Positions 26,780-36,434 of a DNA stretch of 64,000 bases are shown here, one piece after another; position 1 is the stretch's first letter; every line of letters starts with the position of its first letter. The translations under genes and the position numbers were made by a program. A model generated the notes under the pieces. It was not told the origin of the DNA and did not search any database. It saw only the letters and a list, made by a program, of their open reading frames with translations. The DNA is from Guillardia theta CCMP2712 (Eukaryota; Cryptophyceae; Pyrenomonadales; Geminigeraceae). The DNA is taken from the NCBI RefSeq assembly GCF_000315625.1, contig NW_005434631.1:79101-143100 (forward strand), given 5' to 3'.

Positions 26780-27619
26780 ATGCCCGATCGCATCAAATGG
26801 GCTCTTCTCACTTATCCAGGCATGGACATGGATTGGAAAGGCCTATCCCTCAATCCCATGGTGAGGCATCTATCTAAATCATTCTTAGAGAGGCATCATG
26901 CAAACCTATCACCGCCTCACTTGTCACAGAACAAGAACGCTGTCACGATACTTGAGATGTATCCTGTTCTTATTGATTGGAAGGCCTTGTCCACAAACTG
27001 CAACGCAATGCATCTGCTTGAGAGCAATCCTGATAAGATTGATTGGGAGGAGTTGCAAGAGAACCCTAGCCATAGAGCATTTCAGATGGTCCTAGAAAGG
27101 AACTCAGGTCATACATCTTTAGATATTACATTTTACATGGCTCACAGGGATGGCCCTTATCTGGTCGATAAATTCTTCAATGAACTACGCTCTGATGAAT
27201 TTGAAACAAGGGTGAGAAGGGAATTCCGAGATGCAATCCAAGGAGGGAATATCAATGGCAATAACGTTGTGCCCTACTATCTCCTCTCATTGAACTTCAG
27301 CAGCCATCCTAAGCTGGTTGATCTATATGAATACCTTTATAGATTGGCGCGGCGTGTTGCTAAAGAGGTGTGCCAAGAGGCCAATGACACAACCCAACTT
27401 GAACGCTTCTATGGGTTTATAGATGAAAAGATGCCCTGGCGCAAGATATGCAGCAATCCTGGGTGCCTGGTGAAGACATCTATAACCATCGATATACACA
27501 CAGAACTCTCAAGGATTGACCCTAAGATGTCTGGATTTATTGAGAACGATAGGAGAGAGCTCTCTGATACAAGTATAAGATCGTTGTTTCCTGATTGGAA
27601 AAATCTGAAAGCACCATAA
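26780..27619 (+). pseudogene. NP-repeat protein, surviving 3' part
   Basis: A 279-residue open frame whose first 100 residues carry the same repeat as the gene at 14647: MDMDWKGLSLNPMVRHL, LIDWKALSTNCNAMHLLESN and KIDWEELQENPSHRAFQMVL. The rest is unassigned, with one more repeat-like piece near the end (PDWKNL). Repeat text precedes it in another frame, so the ATG at 26780 is probably internal to the original gene. Giant-virus-type solenoid; function unknown. Confidence 0.6.
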
Positions 27620-27671
27620 AAACTAGCAACACCTCAAGTACAATAATTATTCCCTAAAATAAAGGCAGGAT

Positions 27672-30041
27672 ATGGATTTTTATTTAAAGAGCCTATTGAA
27701 ACCATTTAATTATGACAAATTCAAGGACAATCTGAGAAAGGATTTATTTCCAAATGATCTTCCATTATACTTTACCGAAGCGATCAATATGAACGATGAA
27801 TTGTTCTTAAATATCATCAAATATGTATGTCAAGAGATAAATGATCTCCATGATGTGCATTATAAAAAAGAGCTGAAGTTGATATACAAATTCTTCTTGT
27901 GCTTCTTTTTGGTAAATATCAATGAATTTAAAGGATTGTTAAAGAAGGGAGAAATTGAGTATCTGAGCATTAGTGTACAAGAGATATTAACAATAAATCC
28001 CGATTTTGATAAGACGTGCAAATTGCCATATGAAACGAATACATTTGATAAAAAAAGCATTATCCATCCAGAACCATGGTATCTATCTGGAATAGATGAG
28101 GTAAAACACAATACGGCTGTAGCATTGATCCAAAAATTGATTAGGCATTTCTCATTCAATACCAACAATGTCAAGAAACTCATAGTCCAATATGGAGATG
28201 TGATGCACAAAACAGGATACAACACTAAAACCGTTACCAATATCAGAAACAAGCTTGACTTTGTTATAGGACTGTGTGACAAGAGAGATGGAATAATGCT
28301 GACAAGATACCTTGCTGCGTATACCGAAATATACATGGAGGGGATCAAAATAAACAAGAGGAAGAATGATTTAAAGAAATTGTTACAGGGCCCAGCTCCA
28401 ATAGATTTTAGGGCTGTGTTTAGATTATACAACCGTATAAAGAAATTGCAGCAAGAGATTTTTGATATATATGAAGAGAACGATGATCTGAATATGGATC
28501 CAGAAGAAGACAGGAAGATATCGAGAACATTGGATGCATTGTTGTATTCAGATGAATTAAAAGCTTTTTTAAAATCACACAAAGATGTCAATATTGAATT
28601 GGATGATGAGGAGCATATAAGGCTTCTTAGATCCTTGACAGAGAGCAGGAAATCATCATCCTCCAGATCATCGAGAAGAAATTCTTCCAATGAGAGATAC
28701 AGCTGGATGGACAACCTCAAATCTTCGTCATCCTCACCATCCGCCATATTCAGCATGCAATCTAAGCTGTCGAGGCTTGTGAGCAGTGCATACAAGAAGG
28801 AGAGCAGCAACAATGCAAGGTTCTCGAAGGCATTCTTTAAGGTGCTCAAGGAGGCCATGCTCCTAAGGCAGAATGCTCTATCTAAGAAGGGGAAGAATAG
28901 GACTGTCACATTCTTTCAGACAAACACACATCGTGTGGATGATGCAATACCTGGAATTCATGAACAAAAGTATGTAGAATCTATACAGAAACTAGAGGTG
29001 ATGCTGAATGATAAGAATGAACCACCAATGTTCTTGAGGTTTTACTTCCCCGATCTATATCAGATGGTTCTACAGGATCCAACAAAGACTGTATATGAGA
29101 ATGAGAACAAGAGAGAATTCCTCCTGATTCAAAAGAGGATTATAGATGAGTTGGATGAGAGAGACAAGCTTGTGTTGAAGGCTTGGACCTATAATGGGAA
29201 CAATGCCATCAATAGATTGTTGACATACCTGTTTGATACAAAATGCATCAAGATGTTTAAATTGGAACTGAAGCAAGAAGACATAGATGGTGCCATAGCC
29301 TATTTCTGCAATATAAAGATATTGAAAAGGCTTGGATACTTTGAGGGAATGGATGATCCAATAGAGGCCTTGAAAGCAAACAACTACAGCCAACTGCAAG
29401 AGATCATGACATCATACATATCTGATCTGTACAGGATAGCAGATGTTGTAAAGAGCAGAACACTACAGGTATTTGGAGAGGATGCAATAGAGAGAGCAAA
29501 TATATATGTTTTCAGAGGACAGACAGACAAGAACAAATGTCAAAAGAAAGATTATGAGTGCATCCTTTCAACATCACTAAATTTTTATAAGGCATTGTTC
29601 TTTCTAGATACAGCAAAACCAGAACCAAACAGAGAGGGGACCATAAATGGCAATATGTACATATACAGATTGACCAAGGACATGCCATTCATATATATAA
29701 TGCCCATAAGCATTTATCCATCCGAGCAGGAGATTTTATTGCTCCCAAAGGACAAGGATAAATTCTTAAACAAGTTGAAAACACCTATGATAAAACCAAG
29801 CTATAAATCATTATCAGCATCTTCCAGTTCAGATAGCGCAATGGAAAACATGCTCATGAATAGTATAAAAGAGAAAGAAGACATCATAAGAAATAGAAAT
29901 ATACCATTGTTAAGATGCATTGTGCATGAACATTATGATAACAATGCAATGAGGACCATTGAAACAGCAAATTATAAATTTCAGGATAACATGAATATCA
30001 GGTTGAGCATTTGCTGGCACAATTCGAACAGTTTTCCATAA
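27672..30041 (+). CDS. Large protein with C-terminal R-S-E ADP-ribosyltransferase domain
   Basis: A 789-residue protein with a clean ATG 50 bp after the preceding gene. Residues 1-600 are helical and unassigned, with a Ser/Arg-rich linker at about 325-365. The C-terminal part carries the ordered signature of the R-S-E class of mono-ADP-ribosyltransferases: NIYVFRGQTD (R615), then CILSTSLNFY (STS, 633-635), then YPSEQEILLLP (E685-x-E687), with family-typical spacing. These enzymes move ADP-ribose from NAD+ to a protein, usually on Arg when the motif is E-x-E. Bacterial effectors and some phage and virus proteins use the fold to alter host proteins. Here the target is unknown and the long N-terminal part may choose it or direct packaging in the virion. 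A/T-rich codons match the virus-like block. Confidence 0.68.
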   Translation: MDFYLKSLLKPFNYDKFKDNLRKDLFPNDLPLYFTEAINMNDELFLNIIKYVCQEINDLHDVHYKKELKLIYKFFLCFFLVNINEFKGLLKKGEIEYLSISVQEILTINPDFDKTCKLPYETNTFDKKSIIHPEPWYLSGIDEVKHNTAVALIQKLIRHFSFNTNNVKKLIVQYGDVMHKTGYNTKTVTNIRNKLDFVIGLCDKRDGIMLTRYLAAYTEIYMEGIKINKRKNDLKKLLQGPAPIDFRAVFRLYNRIKKLQQEIFDIYEENDDLNMDPEEDRKISRTLDALLYSDELKAFLKSHKDVNIELDDEEHIRLLRSLTESRKSSSSRSSRRNSSNERYSWMDNLKSSSSSPSAIFSMQSKLSRLVSSAYKKESSNNARFSKAFFKVLKEAMLLRQNALSKKGKNRTVTFFQTNTHRVDDAIPGIHEQKYVESIQKLEVMLNDKNEPPMFLRFYFPDLYQMVLQDPTKTVYENENKREFLLIQKRIIDELDERDKLVLKAWTYNGNNAINRLLTYLFDTKCIKMFKLELKQEDIDGAIAYFCNIKILKRLGYFEGMDDPIEALKANNYSQLQEIMTSYISDLYRIADVVKSRTLQVFGEDAIERANIYVFRGQTDKNKCQKKDYECILSTSLNFYKALFFLDTAKPEPNREGTINGNMYIYRLTKDMPFIYIMPISIYPSEQEILLLPKDKDKFLNKLKTPMIKPSYKSLSASSSSDSAMENMLMNSIKEKEDIIRNRNIPLLRCIVHEHYDNNAMRTIETANYKFQDNMNIRLSICWHNSNSFP

Positions 30042-30261
30042 ATTTGTGAGAAATACAATTGATCAGCCTCAGAAGATATGTAGTTTATAGTCTGTACATA
30101 ACGAGCGTTGCACAGATATATTGTGTTGCTGTTCTCGCCAAATCCACCGAAAATATCTCCCATTATTCTAAAAGTGTAGAATATATGCAATAGATTTTTG
30201 ATCAAACATGCATAAAGATATATATGAAATGACATAGATTGATCCATATTTTATTGATTTT

Positions 30262-30993
30262 TCAATAACAGACTTTACAATAATACCTTGTACTATCATA
30301 TTCATCTTCTTTCAAACAAAATATACAAAATAACCTATCACAGCCATAACAATAATGCTTGGGATCGTCATAGTCAAATAGAAATCTACAACTGTGGCAT
30401 GCCGGTCTCGCTTCTACATAGCGCGTGAAGATATGTTCTACAAGGTCTTCTGGAAACAACCTACAATCCTTGAGAGCTCTCTCAAATGATATCATTGCAT
30501 CATTGTACATATCCCATCGTGTTCCATAGTACCATGTGCAATGAGAAGAACAGAGTGGATACTCACAACACGTATCGCATAGCCTAGCAACGCAATCTTT
30601 CTCAAGATAATCCTCTCCACATGCACACTTGTTCTTATGCTGGATACACTCGTTGTCATTGCAACAAGCAATGCACAGCCTGTGCTTGCATCTCTCATCG
30701 GACATCTTTCCACAAGAGCATATGCTTAGATTGAGATGGATTGGACATGCTCTCTTCTTACAACAACTCTTGCAACAACCCGATATGCAACCATCATTGT
30801 ATCTATATATAGCACATTGAGAGCATGTGTTTGGCAACCCCTTGTATATAGATTGCACTCTCTTTAGCTTTCTTCGACATGGCAGGACCACCTCTGAGTT
30901 GCTATGCACAACACATGCCATATCTTTACAACACATCCTACAACTCAATGTGAAGCACATATAATTGGTTTTGTTGCATTCGCATCTATACAT
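30262..30993 (-). CDS. Cys-rich multi-zinc-finger protein
   Basis: A 243-residue protein with about 48 cysteines. A unit of about 38-40 residues, C-x-C ... R-L-C-x-x-C-C-x-x-x-x-C-x-x-H, repeats four times, for example CKHRLCIACCNDNECIQH and VARLCDTCCEYPLCSSH. After a Cys-free linker the C-terminus is a separate treble-clef/FYVE-RING-like finger (CHSCRFLF ... CYGCDRLFCIFC ... YYCKVC). Zinc binding is clear from the spacing, and a ubiquitin-ligase role is possible but not shown. The gene is convergent with the ADP-ribosyltransferase-type gene; the 220 bp between hold nothing recognisable. Confidence 0.75.
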   Translation of the reverse strand: MYRCECNKTNYMCFTLSCRMCCKDMACVVHSNSEVVLPCRRKLKRVQSIYKGLPNTCSQCAIYRYNDGCISGCCKSCCKKRACPIHLNLSICSCGKMSDERCKHRLCIACCNDNECIQHKNKCACGEDYLEKDCVARLCDTCCEYPLCSSHCTWYYGTRWDMYNDAMISFERALKDCRLFPEDLVEHIFTRYVEARPACHSCRFLFDYDDPKHYCYGCDRLFCIFCLKEDEYDSTRYYCKVCY

Positions 30994-31220
30994 CTATGTT
31001 AGGTTTTACTGTGAAGGCTGGGAGTGGGTCAGTGAAAAATGGCATCAATTATTATTATGGTTCATCTCTTTATGTGCCAATGAATGAATGGATGTGATAT
31101 CTATGTCAGGTTAAGGCGTTGTTAAAAAATGCTTCTAATAGATACAAGTCTATTTGAGATAAAACTATCAGCTCAGGATGTAAAAATGATAACATAAAAT
31201 TGAAAGGAAACAACAAAGCA

Positions 31221-32300
31221 ATGCTGTCGTTTGAGGAGAGGATAAGGAGGTATGTCAAGAAGAGCAAGAACAAGACCATCAAGAAAGATACATTGGATTT
31301 CATATCTGAAATATTGAAGAGATTTCTGGATAGATTGATTGACAGGAGCTTGCAGATTATGGAAGAGTGCAGAAGAAAATCATTCAAGGGACGGGTTATC
31401 TGTAATGGGACTGTATACATGATCCCAACATTCCTAATAGAGTTTGGTGTATCTCAGCATACCTGTGATGTAACAGCATCCTATGAGCGCATGTTGGAAA
31501 AGGGACTTACAGAACTTGAGGCACTGAAGAGGGCAAGAGGGATGGCATTCAATGTTGACATGTACAAGGAAATAATAGAGAGCAAAGCCAAGAATAATAT
31601 CAGAGTGAAGATGGATGCCTACATTGTTCTTGATGCTACAATGAAGTATGCTATAAACACGCTGTTCGATGAGATACAGAGTGGATGCAGCAGATCCGAT
31701 GTGAGCGATGCCATCATCAGAGAGATGCTCTTGAGATACATCTTGGGCCCATTCATAGATCTAAAGCCAACACCATACAAGAGAACAAGAATAGTGAGTG
31801 AGTATGACATATTGGATGATAAGAGCCAAGATCAGCTGATGAAGAATAATCACCATGATATGATTAGATTGGGCAGAGGGACCCATGCAATGATAAAAGA
31901 GAATGTTGTGGCATACATGGATGAGGTCATGAGAGCAGTATTGGATGTGAGCGAGGGGAAAGAGGTCCTGGGTGTAGAGGATTGCATATCCGGGATCAAT
32001 CAGAAGAACATACGCATAGAGATGGTAAATGATATGAGAATTGTTATAGAGAATGCAAAGAAGCACAAATATGGTTATACTCCAGAATCATATGAGGAAT
32101 TGAAGTCATTTACAGATGAGATCCTGAAGACATATGGATGTGAGGTCATATTGGATGAGGAGGCAAAATGGTTGATTTATTGTATCTACAAGGAGTATCT
32201 GTTCAGATTGTTTGAAGCCATAACGGATATAGTGTTGATGGAGAATTTGGATGTTGCAAGGAGAAAAGATGTGATGTTTGTCATAGAATGCCAAAAATAA
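31221..32300 (+). CDS. Probable fused histone quadruplet (four histone-fold segments)
   Basis: A 359-residue protein from the ATG at 31221; the longer frame begins at TTG. Four segments each look like helix-loop-long helix-loop-helix. (1) Residues 4-60: FEERIRRYVKK, then DTLDFISEILKRFLDRLIDR, then KSFKGRVI. (2) About 110-175: MYKEIIESK, then KMDAYIVLDATMKYAINTLF, then CSRSDVSDAIIREML, resembling H2A. (3) About 215-265: GRGTHAMIKENVVAYMDEVM, then VLGVEDCISGI, weakly H4-like. (4) 285-359: SFTDEILKTYG, then EEAKWLIYCIYKEYLFRLFE, then DVARRKDVMFVIE, which parallels the H3 region from the first core helix onward. I infer the order H2B-H2A-H4-H3 or similar. Similarity is at the level of pattern, weakest for segment 3. 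It would work beside the doublet at 17037 in packaging viral DNA. Confidence 0.52.
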   Translation: MLSFEERIRRYVKKSKNKTIKKDTLDFISEILKRFLDRLIDRSLQIMEECRRKSFKGRVICNGTVYMIPTFLIEFGVSQHTCDVTASYERMLEKGLTELEALKRARGMAFNVDMYKEIIESKAKNNIRVKMDAYIVLDATMKYAINTLFDEIQSGCSRSDVSDAIIREMLLRYILGPFIDLKPTPYKRTRIVSEYDILDDKSQDQLMKNNHHDMIRLGRGTHAMIKENVVAYMDEVMRAVLDVSEGKEVLGVEDCISGINQKNIRIEMVNDMRIVIENAKKHKYGYTPESYEELKSFTDEILKTYGCEVILDEEAKWLIYCIYKEYLFRLFEAITDIVLMENLDVARRKDVMFVIECQK

Positions 32301-32423
32301 ATAAATATGCATATATATCAAAGATATTTTTTATATTTTCATAATGTTTTGCAGCAAGCAATACATGGTGTTCATCATATCAAAAATGATATAAACATAT
32401 ATGGTTATTAGGCATAAAGAAAT

Positions 32424-32891
32424 ATGGCACAAAATAGCGCAACGTATTATGAAAAATTCATGGATATGTCTAATCAGATATATGAACTAAAGGACAAGCT
32501 ATCTGATTTAGAATACAAGAACCTGAATGAAACATTGTCTGAACTAAGAACCTGTCAAAAGAATGCTCAATTGCATATCTTCAGATATTATCATCAATAC
32601 TTTGTTCCTTACACACAATACAATGATGATGGATGTCTTGAATTGATAAACAACCTAAAAATAGATGAGGAGTGTATTGTATGTACAATCGATGAAGAGA
32701 TACTTAGACATCCATTGAATAGATTGATGCATAAATTGCATGTCTTCAAGCAGAGTGCTAAGATACCACATCTGGAATATCTACATTCTGATAAGAACAT
32801 TGAATTTATTGATACCATCCAAAAAGGTAAATCAAGCGATATGGTGGAATATGTTAACATCATCCCTATTTCACTTGAACCATTGAGATAA
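32424..32891 (+). CDS. Hypothetical protein
   Basis: A 155-residue soluble protein. The N-terminal 55 residues are a likely coiled coil (MSNQIYELKDKLSDLEYKNL). The rest has scattered His, Tyr and Cys without a recognisable site. It follows the quadruplet gene by 123 bp and precedes the membrane protein gene by 39 bp, all on the plus strand, so a co-transcribed cluster is possible. Family not recognised. Confidence 0.65.
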   Translation: MAQNSATYYEKFMDMSNQIYELKDKLSDLEYKNLNETLSELRTCQKNAQLHIFRYYHQYFVPYTQYNDDGCLELINNLKIDEECIVCTIDEEILRHPLNRLMHKLHVFKQSAKIPHLEYLHSDKNIEFIDTIQKGKSSDMVEYVNIIPISLEPLR

Positions 32892-32930
32892 AAATGATCA
32901 TCAATATTTCTTAGAGATAGACCAAACAAG

Positions 32931-33290
32931 ATGAATGCCATTACAGATATAATCGGTACAATCTATCTCAAGTTTATACAGAATTGCGTGCCTGTTGCTA
33001 AGTTGCTCGCTATACTGTTCAATCTTCCGACATGGGTGTATTACCTATTCCTTGGATTGTTCGTGTTATCATTGTGCACACCACCTAATGATAACAAGAA
33101 GACAACAAGACACCATAAATCAACCAAGATTGATCCTAAGGCAGACACAGAAGATAATCTATCCATGGAACACGAGATCAACCAGCTTAAACAACACATC
33201 GATAATCTTAATCGGGACATGTATAGGACCAAGAGATACGTATTAAAGCTTTACGAGAAATCTATGCATATGAGCATCGTTGATTACTAG
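32931..33290 (+). CDS. Small membrane protein with coiled-coil tail
   Basis: A 119-residue protein. Residues 20-50 form one or two hydrophobic segments (VAKLLAILFNLPTWVYYLFL). A basic stretch follows (NKKTTRHHKSTKI), then a predicted coiled coil (MEHEINQLKQHIDNLNRDMY). This resembles small virion or ER membrane proteins of large DNA viruses, but nothing identifies a family. Confidence 0.65.
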   Translation: MNAITDIIGTIYLKFIQNCVPVAKLLAILFNLPTWVYYLFLGLFVLSLCTPPNDNKKTTRHHKSTKIDPKADTEDNLSMEHEINQLKQHIDNLNRDMYRTKRYVLKLYEKSMHMSIVDY

Positions 33291-33314
33291 ATCTGTTTAG
33301 ATATATAAAAATAC

Positions 33315-33788
33315 ATGTTGAAAATGAATTTCTGTTTTTTTATTTCAATTACTCATATGGAAGAGTTTATTGAAATATTTGATGCAATCAACCTAGAATC
33401 AACCATAATAAACCCTGTAAAGGACTTGATATTTGATCAATACATCAAGCTATGCGAGAAAGATCTAATAGACACCCATTTTGATTGTGAGTTGTGTGAG
33501 AGCAGGTGTCCTAAAGAGACAAGGTTCCAAAACTTTGATATATGCAATGATTGTGTTGCTGAATATGTTTATTGGAGATGTTCTCAATGTGATTATGAAT
33601 TCAAGTTGGATGATATTGCTTGTATATTGTATGTGAATGAGAAGAACATATATCATAACATGGCATATTGCCATGAATGTGCAGATGACCTACAATTCTT
33701 CATATGCGATCATTGCCATATGCGTTTGCATGTATGTAAAGAGTTTGATGACAATTGTTGTGATCACTGTTATTTTCAGAGAGAATAG
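33315..33788 (+). CDS. Zinc-ribbon/zinc-finger protein
   Basis: A 157-residue protein (or 143 from the ATG at 33357, which gives a more typical N-terminus, MEEFIEIFDAIN). Cys pairs are arranged as CELCESRC, ICNDC, CSQC, CHEC, CDHC and CDHC, enough for three zinc sites. DNA, RNA or protein binding is possible. It follows the small membrane protein gene by 24 bp. No family is recognised. Confidence 0.62.
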   Translation: MLKMNFCFFISITHMEEFIEIFDAINLESTIINPVKDLIFDQYIKLCEKDLIDTHFDCELCESRCPKETRFQNFDICNDCVAEYVYWRCSQCDYEFKLDDIACILYVNEKNIYHNMAYCHECADDLQFFICDHCHMRLHVCKEFDDNCCDHCYFQRE

Positions 33789-33999
33789 ATTGTATATTCA
33801 TAACTTTACATATGCTTCAAGATCAACTTTTTTAGCTCTCTGTGCTCTAATGAATTTCATTGAATATAACATTATCCTGTATAAATCTTTTATCACACTA
33901 CCATATATATTTATGTATGTTGCATTTGCACAATTTTAAGCAAAAAATGAATTGGGTATCTCTTTTTATATCATGATTACGACACACGAACAGGCTTAA

Positions 34000-35541
34000 A
34001 TGTTGAGAAAACTTTTTCAAAGGAATACAAAAGAAGATAATAAGGTTTCGGTAAAGACAGAAGAAAACACAAAAGAAGATAATAAGGTTTCGATGAAGAC
34101 AGAAGGCAGTCAAAACGAGGCTGAACAGGTTATAAGACTAAAATACAATAAACTAAAAAGAAAGAGTTCTTCAAAACCTGAAACAAGAAAAGAGAAAATG
34201 CCTACAATCAAACACAATAACAGCTCAATGAAGAATGATAGATTGAAAGAAGAGGAGGAAGACTGGCATGTGGAAAAGAGAATCCGTGTGGCAAATCAGA
34301 AAAAGGAAACCGAATATCACAGAAAGATACATAAGATAAGAAATTCTCTTACAAGACAACAATTTGTAGAAGAAAACATTAGAAAATATTCTGTGAAGGC
34401 TATCCATAGAGAAGATGAAACAAGTGTTATTGTTGTAAAATCTAATCACACAGGCACCAAGCACAAAATCAAACTGTCTGATGGGATTGGAATTCCATCT
34501 ATCAGTCTCTCAAGGCTCTGCAAGATGGATAAGTCGGGTGTCTTTGATTGCTTGATCTGTAACAACAGCATGTCAAATCAACCCAATAAAACAAATGATG
34601 AGGTTCATCTTGTCATGGGTAAAGAGAACATCTCCTACTTTTCCAATGATGATGACGCTTCGCTTCATGTAGGCAACATTGTAAGATCTGTGGATCATCT
34701 TGAGAAGGATCGATTTGTCTTTGATAGCACATGTGGGATCGATATGACAAAGAGAATTGATGAGAGAGAGGTCCCTGTAAGCCTGCAAAACATCCTTCAA
34801 TATTGCAAACACTTTGTCAATAGCAATATTGCTCAACAGACCTTATCCTTCTCCGTGTATGAGTCCTATATGTCTGTCAAGAAAGAGTTCAAGAGCAGGA
34901 CTGAGAGGCATATCACATTCCCTATGATGTTCATTGATGTTAAAACAAATGATGATCAACAATTCAACTTCAAGGCCCTCTTATGGAAAAAGAAGAAGAA
35001 CTCACGATATCTTGGTGCCAAGGAGGGAAGCCTTGAGGTCATCAACATGCCCTCGTATCATGAACGCAATCCATGCCTATCTGCCTTCTACTTCCCATTG
35101 CCTATGTTCTCATTCTTCCTTTCAAGAGGATTTCTTATTGACTTTGTTTGGGAGGATGAATTGCCACCATATAAAGGACGTATATATAAGGAGGATCGTT
35201 ATGATGATGAGGAGATTGCATACAGCATCAAATCAATCCGAAATGTGGTATTTCATTCTCCTAGGAGCATCCTAGAGAAAGAAGCAATCATGGTCCTTGT
35301 TGATTGGGAGATCCCTGAACACAATGAGGGTGTCTTTTCAGAGGAACCCAATGATAAGTCATATCTTTCATGGATAAGCATCTCTAATCTTGTATCTTAT
35401 AACTGTCTTATGCAATATTTCAAATTTAGAGCTCCATTTATGAGAGATCCCATCAGCAAGAATGTTTATCCTAAGGATTTCACAGGGCTCATCAATCCAA
35501 CAACCACTGATGAGGAGGACTATCTTTCTAGGTTCAATTAG
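34000..35541 (+). CDS. Unknown 513-residue protein, possible chromo-like segment
   Basis: Residues 1-75 are low-complexity and basic. They include a 14-residue direct duplication (NTKEDNKVSVKTE / NTKEDNKVSMKTE), coded by a tandem repeat at about 34022-34105. A CLICNN Cys pair lies near 190. Near residues 400-475 the order of an acidic strand, VLVDWEIPE, then SWISISNLVSYNCLMQYF faintly resembles a chromodomain (K-W-x-G ... W-x-P-x-x-N-L ... F). That would suit a genome packaged with histones, but it is only a pattern match. A/T-rich codon use and a clean ATG fit the virus-like block. Confidence 0.6.
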   Translation: MLRKLFQRNTKEDNKVSVKTEENTKEDNKVSMKTEGSQNEAEQVIRLKYNKLKRKSSSKPETRKEKMPTIKHNNSSMKNDRLKEEEEDWHVEKRIRVANQKKETEYHRKIHKIRNSLTRQQFVEENIRKYSVKAIHREDETSVIVVKSNHTGTKHKIKLSDGIGIPSISLSRLCKMDKSGVFDCLICNNSMSNQPNKTNDEVHLVMGKENISYFSNDDDASLHVGNIVRSVDHLEKDRFVFDSTCGIDMTKRIDEREVPVSLQNILQYCKHFVNSNIAQQTLSFSVYESYMSVKKEFKSRTERHITFPMMFIDVKTNDDQQFNFKALLWKKKKNSRYLGAKEGSLEVINMPSYHERNPCLSAFYFPLPMFSFFLSRGFLIDFVWEDELPPYKGRIYKEDRYDDEEIAYSIKSIRNVVFHSPRSILEKEAIMVLVDWEIPEHNEGVFSEEPNDKSYLSWISISNLVSYNCLMQYFKFRAPFMRDPISKNVYPKDFTGLINPTTTDEEDYLSRFN

Positions 35542-35963
35542 TTCTTCCAATCACAACACAATTGATTATTTTTATATTTCTATCATCAATCAATACTATG
35601 GTTTGGCATGGTTTTATTGAATTATAAACGGAGTATCATTCAAGATGTTATCTGGTGCAGTTGTTCTTATTGCATCCTGAAAAATATTGTCATGTTTTGT
35701 GCCTGTTTCTGAACCTTTATCATTTGAAGTCTTTCACATACAATGGATCAATTAGATTTTTTATAAACATTTGTAGGATCATCTGATGTCTGCAATGGCA
35801 TTTCTCACTGTCGATATCCCATTTGCATATCTCTTTGTCCTTTTCACATGTCGATACTTCCTTGCCTTGATTTTATATATTGCATCATAAAAATGCAAGG
35901 TATAAAAAATTATAAACATGAAATGATCAATCATTAACCGCTGTTCCTAATACACTAAGGCAA
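35542..35963. other. Gene-free AT-rich stretch
   Basis: No open frame of interest. Minus-strand text around 35720-35880 looks faintly coding but is full of stops. Nothing else is seen. Confidence 0.5.
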
Positions 35964-36434
35964 ATGTCATCATATAATGTTGAATTAGATGAGATAGACC
36001 CAGGATTGTCACTTGATGATGGAATAGTGATACCAGTGGCAATACGGCCATCACTACGTTCTGGTCGATCATACTCAGATCTGTTTGCAGAGCTGGAACC
36101 GAACAATAAAAGGAGGAAAACAATTGGCAGTGGCTCTTTGAGCTCCTTTGAAGCTTTCATTAGACATCCAAGACCAGATGAACCAATTACAAAGCAAAAG
36201 ATTGCGAGGAAAGGACAGCAGATATGGAAGGACCTATATAAAAAGATGCAGAGAGAATTCAATGAAGCAGTATCCAATATTGAAACAACAACCAAGCAAC
36301 AGCTTATAAGAGACAATGTAAAATCAATCTTTCATAAAAACATGAAGAACAAGAACAGATGTATTTATATGTACCTAGAGATGTGCGAGATAAATGGATT
36401 GATAGACATTGTTAGAGATGATAGCAAGCCTTAG
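35964..36434 (+). CDS. Hypothetical basic helical protein, last virus-like gene
   Basis: A 156-residue protein. An acidic and Ser-rich N-terminus is followed by a basic patch (NNKRRKTIGSGSLSSF). Then come long helices (KIARKGQQIWKDLYKKMQRE, then LIRDNVKSIFHKNM). The helix-long helix-helix order is reminiscent of a histone fold, but conserved positions do not support more than a mention. It is the rightmost gene with the AT-rich codon style. Beyond it the sequence changes to host-like. Confidence 0.58.
   Translation: MSSYNVELDEIDPGLSLDDGIVIPVAIRPSLRSGRSYSDLFAELEPNNKRRKTIGSGSLSSFEAFIRHPRPDEPITKQKIARKGQQIWKDLYKKMQREFNEAVSNIETTTKQQLIRDNVKSIFHKNMKNKNRCIYMYLEMCEINGLIDIVRDDSKP

Noticed and set aside
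27860-28909. 349-codon minus-strand frame
   Set aside because: It is antisense to the ADP-ribosyltransferase-type gene, whose plus-strand frame is longer and carries ordered motifs.
35964-36434. Third histone-fold protein
   Set aside because: The helix pattern is suggestive, but no conserved histone positions could be lined up, so it is left as hypothetical.
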